Assembly (NCBI RefSeq): GCF_020193655.1
Contig: NZ_JADYVE010000003.1
Location: forward strand, 62,001-126,000
DNA from: Ensifer sp. IC3342
Lineage (GTDB): Bacteria > Pseudomonadota > Alphaproteobacteria > Rhizobiales > Rhizobiaceae
Length of the DNA stretch: 64,000 nt
Direction: 5' to 3'
Numbering within the stretch: the first letter of the stretch is position 1; each line of letters opens with the position of its first letter. Under the pieces are notes generated by a model. It was not told where the DNA came from. It saw nothing but the letters and a program-made list of their open reading frames with translations, and did no database searches. The position numbers were made by a program, and so were the translations under genes. Shown here one piece after another: positions 57,380-64,000 of this stretch.

Positions 57380-57408
57380 AAAACGGCGCGGTTAACCGCG
57401 CCGTTTTT
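57380..57408. terminator. bidirectional terminator between fliO and dksA
   Basis: AAACGGCGCGGTTAACCGCGCCGTTT is a perfect palindrome (57381-57406) with A residues before it and T residues after it, so it serves both convergent genes. Confidence 0.9.
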
Positions 57409-57432
57409 CAGATCAGGAGAAACCTGAATCCG

Positions 57433-57852
57433 TTATTCGTCTCGATAGACTTTCTCGCGACGTTCGTGACGCTCCTGCGCCTCGATCGAGAGGGTTGCAA
57501 TCGGCCGGGCGTCCAGACGCTTTAAACCGATCGGTTCGCCCGTTTCCTCGCAGTAACCGTAGGTTCCTTCGTCAAGCCGCTGCAGTGCAGCATCGATCTT
57601 GGCGATCAGTTTCCGTTGCCGGTCCCGGGCGCGCAATTCGATGGCCCGGTCTGTTTCGGAAGAAGCTCGGTCCGCAAGATCCGGATGGTTGGCGCTCTCC
57701 TCTGCCAAGTGATCCAGTGTCTCGCGGGCCTCGCGAAGGATATCATTTTTCCAGGCATTCAACTTTGCACGAAAATAGGCCCGGTGGTTGGCATTCATGA
57801 ATTCCTCGTCCTCGGAGAGAACAAAGGTACTAAGATCGATCTTCTCACTCAA
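57433..57852 (-). CDS. dksA: RNA polymerase-binding transcription factor DksA
   Basis: Binds the RNA polymerase secondary channel and, with ppGpp, mediates the stringent response. The 139-residue protein has a coiled-coil domain with the tip aspartates region (about residues 30-85), and a C-terminal domain with GTYGYCEETGEPIGLKRLDARP. Only one cysteine is visible, in YGYCEE, so the four-cysteine zinc finger is absent; this is the zinc-independent type. The start is TTG 57852: AGGAG lies six bases before it and the protein then begins MSEKIDLSTFVLSEDEEFMNANHRAYF, as expected for rhizobial DksA. A longer ATG start at 57915 is unlikely. Confidence 0.92.
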   Translation of the reverse strand: MSEKIDLSTFVLSEDEEFMNANHRAYFRAKLNAWKNDILREARETLDHLAEESANHPDLADRASSETDRAIELRARDRQRKLIAKIDAALQRLDEGTYGYCEETGEPIGLKRLDARPIATLSIEAQERHERREKVYRDE

Positions 57853-58202
57853 CGCGATTCTCCTGAAGAACATCTCATTGCGGCGGTGTATAGACCTATG
57901 GAAGCTCCGATTCAAGCCTTGTGCCGGACACTCAACCGCATTTTAGTAATGCTTGCATTTCAGGCTAACTGACGAATATTTCATCAAAATTACACACGAA
58001 GTCTTGATCGCCGATTAAGGTCGGTCGGTTTACCTGGAATCCGCCGGCCGACGCCGGCAACATTTCAGATTGCGACATCTGGTGTGTCTTGGGCGTCAAT
58101 TCAAGAAGGCCGGGTTCCACCGAAAACGTAAGCCGACGGCTTGATCTTTGCTGTGACAGCGGGACAAGGTACCCATCCTGCCGGACTCGCGGCTGGATCC
58201 GG

Positions 58203-58310
58203 CCTGCAGCGCTGCGCGTCTTATTCAGACACGCAAAAGGCGCTGTCGCAATTTGAATTGCTGCATGTTCTTAACCTTGAATCAGCTAGGATTTAAGGGA
58301 ACGGCAGTAG
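58203..58310 (-). repeat. double-hairpin dispersed repeat, copy D
   Basis: Inverted relative to copy A and full length: GCAGCGCTGCGCGTCT...AGACACGC, then GCGCTGTCGCAATTTGAATTGCTGCATG, then CTTAACCTTGAATCAG and ATTTAAGG. It lies in the 500-base region between dksA and the SixA-like gene. That region also holds the dksA promoter area; no other gene is supported there. Confidence 0.75.
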
Positions 58311-58355
58311 ACAGATGCCTCGAACCTCGGGCGACTTGATCGCCCCGGACGATAC

Positions 58356-58892
58356 ATGCAAGACAGCGTCGCCCCGCCATTTCGTCTCTTCCTTCTCCGC
58401 CACGCCCGCTCGGGCTGGGCGTTGCCAGGTCAGCGGGACTTCGACCGCACGCTTGACGACACCGGCTTCGCCGAGGCGGAACTGATCGCCCAGAGTGCTG
58501 CCGAGCATGGAATTCGACCGGAGCTGATCCTGTGCTCGACGGCGGTGCGATGTCGCCAGACCGCCGAACCGTTCCGTCGCACGCTCGGCGAAGACATCGA
58601 TCTTCGTTACATCGATGCGCTTTATACGGGATCGATGAGCGTTTACGCCGAGCTTCTCGAAGCAAATTCGAGCCTGGGCTCGCTGATGCTCATCGGTCAC
58701 AATCCGATGATCGAGGAGCTGTTTCGGCGATTGCTCGGCAATGAAGCGGCGGACAGGGTTCTCGCGGACGGCTATCCCCCGGCCGGGTTGGCAGTCGTCG
58801 ACTTTTCGGCGCCCCCGAGCGCCAGCGCCAGATGGTTGGCGAGACTTTCCACGCTGTTGCTCCCCGTGCCGGAGGAGCCGGGAATATCGTGA
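58356..58892 (+). CDS. SixA-like histidine phosphatase
   Basis: A 178-residue histidine phosphatase (phosphoglycerate mutase superfamily). The catalytic motif is LLRHARSGWA (about residues 10-19) with the phospho-accepting histidine, and the second histidine is in MLIGHNPMIEEL near 112. SixA in E. coli acts on phospho-histidine of signalling proteins such as ArcB and PtsN-type proteins. The protein target here is unknown. It precedes the YcjX-YcjF pair by 162 bases; cotranscription is not certain. Confidence 0.85.
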   Translation: MQDSVAPPFRLFLLRHARSGWALPGQRDFDRTLDDTGFAEAELIAQSAAEHGIRPELILCSTAVRCRQTAEPFRRTLGEDIDLRYIDALYTGSMSVYAELLEANSSLGSLMLIGHNPMIEELFRRLLGNEAADRVLADGYPPAGLAVVDFSAPPSASARWLARLSTLLLPVPEEPGIS

Positions 58893-59054
58893 CGAAATCC
58901 TGCCCGCCAACCGAAAATCCGTCTATGTCGTTGCAGTGGCGGAAAGATTTCCTATATCGCACCACGGTCAAAGCATGTGCGCGGCGTCTTTAATGGCTGC
59001 AGGTGAGCAGACGATTCTCATATCGACGGAATCAATCCCGAGGAACGGATAGAC

Positions 59055-60548
59055 TTGGCGCCTATTTTGAGCAGCTTCAAAGATGATGCCCTGATTGCGC
59101 TGGACAATCTTGCCGATCGCGCATCCGGGCTCGTCAATCCCGCAGTCCGGCTCGGAGTCACCGGCCTGTCGCGTGCCGGCAAGACCGTTTTCATTTCCTC
59201 GCTCGTCCATAATTTGCTGAATGGCGGTCGCCTGCCGGTGTTCGAACCCATTCGATCCGGGCGGGTCTCGAAGGTCCGGCTTGAGCCGCAGCCCGACGAT
59301 GCGGTGCCGCGCTTCCAATATGAGGATCACATCGCCGCCCTCGTCAGAGATCGGGTGTGGCCGGATTCGACGAGGGCGATTTCGCAGTTGCGCATCACGC
59401 TCGACTACGAAAGCGCCAGTGGCTGGAACCGGATGTTCTCGCCCGGGCGGCTGTCGATCGACATCGTCGACTATCCGGGAGAATGGCTGCTTGACCTGCC
59501 CCTGCTTGCGCAGGATTTTCGCCAGTTCAGCGAGACCACGGTGCGGCGCGCGCGCGCCGGCACGCGCGCAGGCCTTTCGCGCGAATGGCTGGCGCTTGCA
59601 TCAGTGAGCGGTGCCACCGCCGCAGCGGACGAGGGCAGCGTCCGGCGGCTTGCCGAAAGCTTCACGGCCTATCTCCAAGCCTGCAAGGCCGACGACCGAT
59701 CCCTCTCAACGCTACCGCCCGGCCGTTTCCTGATGCCCGGAGATCTCGAGGGATCGCCGGCGCTGACCTTCTCGCCGCTTCCGGATCTGCCTACGGGCCG
59801 CGCGCCGAAGGGATCGCTCTGGGCGATGATGGAGCGCCGGTACGAGGCCTACAAGACACACGTCGTTAGCCCTTTCTTCCGCGAGCACTTCGCCCGTCTC
59901 GACCGCCAGATCGTGCTTGTCGACGCCCTGCAGGCAATCAACCGCGGGCAGGAAGCGTTGAGTGATCTCGAACAGGCACTGGCCGACGTGCTCGCCTGCT
60001 TCCGTCCCGGCACCAATTCCTGGCTTTCGGCGCTGTTCACACGCCGCATCGATCGAGTGCTAATCGCCGCGACCAAGGCCGACCACCTGCACCACGAGAG
60101 CCACGACAGGCTCGAACGGATCACCGCCCGGCTTGTCAGCCGCGCGGCCGAGCGGATCGGCATGAGCGGCGCAGGTCTTGAAGTGATGGCGCTTGCATCC
60201 GTCCGCGCGACGCGTGAGGCGACGGTGAACCACGACGGGCACACGCTTCCGGTGATCGTCGGCACCCCGATCGCCGGCGAGAGGATAAATGGCGACGTAT
60301 TCGACGGAGAAAGAAAGACAGCGATATTTCCCGGTGACTTACCGGAAGATCCTGAAGTTCTTTTTGAGCCAGTGGACGGGCATACGGCCTCGAAACCCAC
60401 GGAAGCGGAGCGCGCGATGCCTGAGCTGAACTTTGTGCGCTTCCGTCCACCGCATCTGGAAGAGACTCGCGGCGGATTGAAACTCTCGGTACCACATATC
60501 CGGCTTGACCGTGCGATGCAGTTCCTGCTCGGAGATCACCTGGCATGA
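59055..60548 (+). CDS. YcjX family P-loop NTPase
   Basis: A 497-residue predicted ATP/GTP-binding protein of the YcjX (DUF463) family. Walker A is GLSRAGKT (about residues 36-43). The signature continues with NLLNGGRLPVF, DIVDYPGEWLLDLPLL near 137 (Walker B-like) and AATKADHLHHESHDRL near 338 (the base-recognition NKxD-like motif). The start is TTG 59055, since no ATG precedes the conserved N-terminus. It overlaps the YcjF gene by four bases. The pair is co-regulated with envelope stress (Psp) in E. coli; its function remains unproven. Confidence 0.85.
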   Translation: MAPILSSFKDDALIALDNLADRASGLVNPAVRLGVTGLSRAGKTVFISSLVHNLLNGGRLPVFEPIRSGRVSKVRLEPQPDDAVPRFQYEDHIAALVRDRVWPDSTRAISQLRITLDYESASGWNRMFSPGRLSIDIVDYPGEWLLDLPLLAQDFRQFSETTVRRARAGTRAGLSREWLALASVSGATAAADEGSVRRLAESFTAYLQACKADDRSLSTLPPGRFLMPGDLEGSPALTFSPLPDLPTGRAPKGSLWAMMERRYEAYKTHVVSPFFREHFARLDRQIVLVDALQAINRGQEALSDLEQALADVLACFRPGTNSWLSALFTRRIDRVLIAATKADHLHHESHDRLERITARLVSRAAERIGMSGAGLEVMALASVRATREATVNHDGHTLPVIVGTPIAGERINGDVFDGERKTAIFPGDLPEDPEVLFEPVDGHTASKPTEAERAMPELNFVRFRPPHLEETRGGLKLSVPHIRLDRAMQFLLGDHLA

Positions 60549-61621
60549 GCGACGATTTCAAGAACCGTGGGCGCAGGCCTGCCGCCTTCTCCGTCGAGCC
60601 CGACGGGCAGGCCGAGCGCAAGGAGCGACAGCTACAACGGCGCGCGCCGGCAAGCTTCAGCGAGCGGGTCGTTATGACACCTGAAGCCGAAGACCCGTTT
60701 ATCGAGACAACTGCGGCGATCGAAGCGCTCAACCTCCCGGAAGCTGTCCCGCGTCGCCGCCGGTTTTCCTTCGGCAAAGTGGCGGTGGGCGCGCTGGGGA
60801 TACTGCTTTCGCTTGCCTTGGGATTGTGGATCGATCGCCTGGTTCGCGATCTCTTTTCCCGAGCCGATTGGCTTGGCTACGGCGCGATTGCTGTCGTCGC
60901 GATCGGCGCCCTCGCCTTCCTGATCGTCATCGTGCGCGAACTCCTAGGTATGATGCAGCTGACGGCGATACAGCAATTGAAAATAGATGTCGGCGAAGCT
61001 GCGGCCAGCACCAAGACCGCGCGCGCCGCAACCGCGAGGCTCGTCCATCTGCTGGCCGCCAATCCTCGTACGGCAAAGGGCCGGGCGCGCCTGGCGGAAA
61101 CCGAGGGCGAGATCATCGACGGCCCTCATCTCATCGAACTGACCGAGCGGGAATTGCTGACGCCGCTTGACCGCGAAGCGCGCTGGATCATCCTGGCCGC
61201 CTCGAAACGCGTGTCGATCGTCACAGCCGTCAGTCCACGCGCGCTCGTCGATCTCGGCTACGTCCTTTATGAATCGGCCCGGATGATCCGTGCGATGGCG
61301 GAGCTTTACGGCGGTCGCCCGGGCACACTCGGCATGCTGCGGCTCATGCGCGACGTCATCGCGCATCTCGCCGTTACCGGCTCGATTGCCGCCGGCGACA
61401 GCCTCATCCAACAGATCCTCGGCCACGGCCTCGCATCCAAACTCTCCGCGCGTCTTGGCGAAGGGGTCATCAACGGACTGATGACCGCGCGCATCGGGAT
61501 AGCGGCGATGGATCTTTGCCGTCCCATGCCGTTCCGTGCGCTGAAGCGACCAGGAATCGGTGACTTCCTCTCCGACCTCGCGCCCGGTGCATCGTGTTCG
61601 CAAGATCGAACCGAGAGCTGA
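60545..61621 (+). CDS. YcjF family (TIGR01620/DUF697) membrane protein
   Basis: A 358-residue inner-membrane protein. The first 65 residues are basic and polar. Two membrane helices lie near residues 78-97 and 112-135, and the DUF697 domain occupies the C-terminal half with VSPRALVDLGYVLYESARMIRAMAELYGGRPG (about residues 226-257) and a glycine-rich VTGSIAAGD region. It is translationally coupled to YcjX through an ATGA overlap. A possible hairpin lies near 61643-61664, without a T-run. Confidence 0.85.
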   Translation: MSDDFKNRGRRPAAFSVEPDGQAERKERQLQRRAPASFSERVVMTPEAEDPFIETTAAIEALNLPEAVPRRRRFSFGKVAVGALGILLSLALGLWIDRLVRDLFSRADWLGYGAIAVVAIGALAFLIVIVRELLGMMQLTAIQQLKIDVGEAAASTKTARAATARLVHLLAANPRTAKGRARLAETEGEIIDGPHLIELTERELLTPLDREARWIILAASKRVSIVTAVSPRALVDLGYVLYESARMIRAMAELYGGRPGTLGMLRLMRDVIAHLAVTGSIAAGDSLIQQILGHGLASKLSARLGEGVINGLMTARIGIAAMDLCRPMPFRALKRPGIGDFLSDLAPGASCSQDRTES

Positions 61622-61755
61622 TCGGCGCTAATCTCATAGAGGCCTGCGCACGTGCCGGCGCAGGATCACTTCATTGATGGGAACAGTGAATCTAACTCTT
61701 TGAAACGACGCAATTCGGGGCGGAAAACTGTTTCACGCTTTTCCTGGAATTGCCC

Positions 61756-62547
61756 CTATATGCCCGCATACCAGTCGTAGCCGAGGTCCTCCCAGAAACC
61801 ACCGTTCCCCTGCCCGTACCGTGCGAGGTCGGAGGCGACTTCGATCGAGCGAACGTATTTCGCCATTTTGTATCCGAGCTTGCGCTCGACCCTTAGGCGC
61901 AAGGGTGCGCCATTCGCGACCGGGAGAGGTTCTCCGTTCAAGCCATAGGCCAGTATCGTCTGCGGATGGCGGGCGTCCAGCATATCGATCGACTCGTAAT
62001 AGGTGACTTCCCCGGAGAGGCCGAGATTCATCGTGTCGAAGCATCGAAAAACCACGTAGCGCGCCTCCGACTTTACCCCCGCTTCGTCCAGAACGGCGGC
62101 GAGCGGGACGCCCGTCCACTTGGCGATGCAACTCCAGCCTTCGACGCAATCGTGCCGGGTGATCTGCGTGCGTGACGGCATGTTGCGCAACTCGTCGAGC
62201 GAAAGCCGCAGTGGCCGGTCGACAAGGCCGCCAACGTCCAAACGGTAGCCGGCGAAGCCGGCATCACGAAGCGTGATGTATGTGGCGTCGGTCGGGTCGG
62301 TGGAGCCATTCGGCCTTTGCCCCTGGCGGATCTCGCTCTCCGGAAATTCTTTTGCCAAGCTGTCGGCACCGATCAGGAAACGCTGGACGCGATAGGTCAG
62401 GCCATTCGCCTTGGCCATCGCATCACGCACGGTTTCCCCGCTCGACAGCATGCCGTCCAACGCATCGCATCCAGCAAGGGGCAAGGCCGAGGCTGCGACA
62501 CCCGCCGCGGTCAAGAGCCGCCTACGGTTGATGATGATCCGGCTCAT
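61756..62547 (-). CDS. YedY-like molybdopterin-dependent oxidoreductase subunit
   Basis: A 263-residue periplasmic molybdenum enzyme of the sulfite oxidase family. The N-terminal twin-arginine signal is INRRRLLTAAG, and the segment after it contains LAGC, possibly a lipobox. The conserved cofactor cysteine is in ITRHDCVEGWSCIAKWTG; the second cysteine CIAKW and the LNGEPLPVANGAPLRLRVERKLGYKMAKYV segment also fit. This resembles the MsrP/YedY class, but the fused partner is a cytochrome b561-type protein and the substrate is unknown. It overlaps the cytochrome gene by four bases. Confidence 0.85.
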   Translation of the reverse strand: MSRIIINRRRLLTAAGVAASALPLAGCDALDGMLSSGETVRDAMAKANGLTYRVQRFLIGADSLAKEFPESEIRQGQRPNGSTDPTDATYITLRDAGFAGYRLDVGGLVDRPLRLSLDELRNMPSRTQITRHDCVEGWSCIAKWTGVPLAAVLDEAGVKSEARYVVFRCFDTMNLGLSGEVTYYESIDMLDARHPQTILAYGLNGEPLPVANGAPLRLRVERKLGYKMAKYVRSIEVASDLARYGQGNGGFWEDLGYDWYAGI

Positions 62548-63404
62548 CGTTCAGAACCTCGCTCTGCTGCCTCGCGATCGATTCGGTACCGCCCGGTCAC
62601 CATGGAACGCATCTCATTGATCGGTCCGGCGGCAAAGACCATGAAGATGTGGATGGCAAAGAAGCCGACGAGCAGCAGCATGGCAGCAAAATGGATGGTG
62701 CGCGCCGTCTGGCGACCGCCGAAGATCTCCGTGAGCCAGGGCACGGCAGCGTTCATTCCCGGTGACATCGCCAGCCCCGTCAGGATCATCAGCGGGAAAA
62801 GCACCAGAAGAACAATCGCATAGGAGATTTTCTGGAGACCGTTGTAGGAGCGACCGTGATGGAAACGGAACCGCACGTGCTCGACGAAACTGCCCGGCAA
62901 GCCGCGTATATCCGAGAAGGTTGGCAAGATATCGCCCCGCAGATGGCCGTTGACCAGGCTCGCCGCAAACCATGAGAGGAACGTGGCCGCGAACAGCCAA
63001 GCGAAGAAGAAGTGGACGACCCTGCCTGTCGCAAGATCGTGGTAGGAGGGCACGGTCAGCCAGGCCGGGAACGCCTGGTACGCGCGGCTGTCCTCCGGTC
63101 CGCTGACACCGAGCAGGCCGGTGGTGTCGATACTTCGGCCGAACAACATCGTCAGGCCTTCGGCACTGCCGTCGGCTCTCCTGACTGCGCGGATCGACAG
63201 CACGCTGTTGTCGAATGCGAAGCCGGATTGCTCGCCGATATAAAGCGATGGGTGGGCGTTGAAGATCTGCAATCCGCTGAGGACCAGGAAAAACAGCGCG
63301 ACCGCCCATGTCCAGTGCGTGACCCGCGTCATGAGACCGTGCCGACGAATCGTCGTCCGCTGCAAGTGAGTGTCGCGCCTCTGCTTGTCTATCGCTGTCG
63401 CCAT
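62544..63404 (-). CDS. cytochrome b561-type membrane subunit
   Basis: A 286-residue di-haem membrane protein with about four helices, starting near residues 22-42 (RVTHWTWAVALFFLVLSGLQIF, with a haem histidine). Other haem-type histidines lie in LATGRVVHFFFAWLFAATF and RTIHFAAMLLLVGFFAIHIFMVF. It probably passes electrons between the quinone pool and the molybdenum subunit encoded next. ATG 63404 is used; the frame opens 23 codons earlier. It overlaps the molybdenum subunit gene by four bases, so the two are cotranscribed. Confidence 0.87.
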   Translation of the reverse strand: MATAIDKQRRDTHLQRTTIRRHGLMTRVTHWTWAVALFFLVLSGLQIFNAHPSLYIGEQSGFAFDNSVLSIRAVRRADGSAEGLTMLFGRSIDTTGLLGVSGPEDSRAYQAFPAWLTVPSYHDLATGRVVHFFFAWLFAATFLSWFAASLVNGHLRGDILPTFSDIRGLPGSFVEHVRFRFHHGRSYNGLQKISYAIVLLVLFPLMILTGLAMSPGMNAAVPWLTEIFGGRQTARTIHFAAMLLLVGFFAIHIFMVFAAGPINEMRSMVTGRYRIDREAAERGSER

Positions 63405-63643
63405 GTCCGAGACCTCCGCGATATGACAATGACGTAACAGGCACCAGTTGAGTTTCAAAAAACACGTCTGCACTCATCACCGCAATTCCCGGTGAGGCCT
63501 GCGTGAGCCGCCCGAATGGCCCATTTTACAGGGAGATATCCGGGCGGACTGGCATGTATATGAGCAATAAAGAAACCGTCCATTAACCATTTCAGCGCAA
63601 ATGTGGTTACCAGTTTCGGACGTTGACCCATCAAGGATCGATT

Positions 63644-64000
63644 ATGTTCTCGCGCCCTTCTTTGATCGTTCGCGGCGTTGCCGCTTTTGCGCTTGCTGCC
63701 ACTGTCGGCCTTGCAACCCCGGCGTCTTCCGGCGCCCGCGACAAGGCCTTTTTTGAGAAGGTAGCCGGCCAGTGGAAAGGTCCCGGCGAGATCGTTGCCG
63801 GCAAATACAAAGGCACGAAATTTACCTGCGACCTCACCGGGGAGCCGACATCTGGCGCAGATGCCGGGATCAAGCTTGACGGTTTCTGCCGGGTCGGCGT
63901 CTTTAAGCAGCCGATGTCCGCCATGATCACGCAGAAGGGTAACAGCTATACGGGCAAGTTTCTCGATGGCGCCGACGGCAAGGGGCTGGATGTGGTCTCG
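63644..64000 (+). CDS. hypothetical secreted protein, 3' end cut by window
   Basis: Starts at ATG 63644 and stays open for 119 codons to the window end. A signal peptide is predicted (MFSRPSLIVRGVAAFALAAT and following residues, cleavage near ASS-GAR at about residue 31). The mature part reads EKVAGQWKGPGEI and contains two cysteines (FTCDLTG and GFCRVG) that could pair. A lipocalin-like beta structure is possible but unproven. It diverges from the cytochrome b gene, with a 239-base intergenic region that should hold both promoters. Confidence 0.7.
   Translation, partial: MFSRPSLIVRGVAAFALAATVGLATPASSGARDKAFFEKVAGQWKGPGEIVAGKYKGTKFTCDLTGEPTSGADAGIKLDGFCRVGVFKQPMSAMITQKGNSYTGKFLDGADGKGLDVVS

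Noticed and set aside
58282..58910. minus-strand frames opposite the SixA-like gene
   Set aside because: They lack motifs, and the plus-strand frame carries the complete histidine phosphatase signatures.

Overview
The window looks like core chromosome of an alphaproteobacterium of the Rhizobiaceae, most likely Sinorhizobium/Ensifer or a close relative. The clues are the high GC content, CckA, a DUF1476 (F1-ATPase inhibitor zeta) gene, a two-gene split XdhC, the purS/purQ/purL type of purine pathway, a GTTC-N7-GTTC SOS box upstream of recA, and several palindromic intergenic repeat families of the kind described in rhizobia. No rRNA, tRNA, insertion sequence, prophage or CRISPR array was seen. 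Genus-level naming is inference; no database was searched.

Layout. 1-3.4 kb: end of an M23 peptidase gene, an RhlE-type helicase and a Nudix hydrolase. 3.4-9.1 kb: a compact seven-gene minus-strand operon (flavin reductase, MoxR ATPase, CoxE-like VWA protein, XdhC N-terminal half, XdhC C-terminal half, MocA/MoeA-like fusion, TfoX-N protein), which looks like maturation machinery for a molybdenum hydroxylase whose structural genes are not here. 9.3-11.4 kb: an orphan periplasmic binding protein coupled to a P1-family peptidase. 11.6-15 kb: rpe, DUF2259, a membrane protein and purB. 15.2-20.2 kb: PilZ, DUF2189, RBBP9-like hydrolase, a PAS-GGDEF-EAL protein and DUF1476. 20.4-28.2 kb: purine genes purC-purS-purQ, five unrelated genes including a MocR regulator and a PagL-like deacylase, then purL.

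28.5-37.7 kb: BolA, a small basic protein, GrxD, two tandem Bcr/CflA transporters, a cupin with a divergent LysR regulator, inositol phosphatase-ttcA, glsA and rpsD. 37.9-44.2 kb: HerA-like ATPase, a small membrane protein, murI-TrmJ/TrmH, a degraded stretch, icd and a HAD phosphatase. 44.2-53.2 kb: AraC/GyrI regulator, SulP transporter, alaS, recA and the pseudouridine catabolism pair psuK-psuG. 53.3-58 kb: cckA, a FliO-like gene and dksA. 58.3-64 kb: SixA-like phosphatase, a YcjX-YcjF pair, a YedY-like molybdoenzyme with its cytochrome b partner, and the start of a secreted protein cut by the window end.

Functional themes are purine synthesis (purB, purC, purS, purQ, purL), nucleotide and RNA metabolism (rhlE, ttcA, TrmJ/TrmH, psuK/psuG), iron-sulfur and redox handling (BolA-GrxD, two molybdenum-related loci), c-di-GMP signalling (PilZ and GGDEF-EAL) and cell-cycle or stress control (cckA, dksA, recA with an SOS box). 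The most unusual features outside genes are a four-copy family of about 105-bp double-hairpin elements, a 56-bp palindrome repeated three times in tandem after purL, and a three-hairpin mosaic upstream of rpe. Most genes are conserved housekeeping genes; I did not find a clearly undescribed multi-gene system. The best candidate for further work is the Cox-type maturation operon that carries a flavin reductase and a TfoX-N gene.
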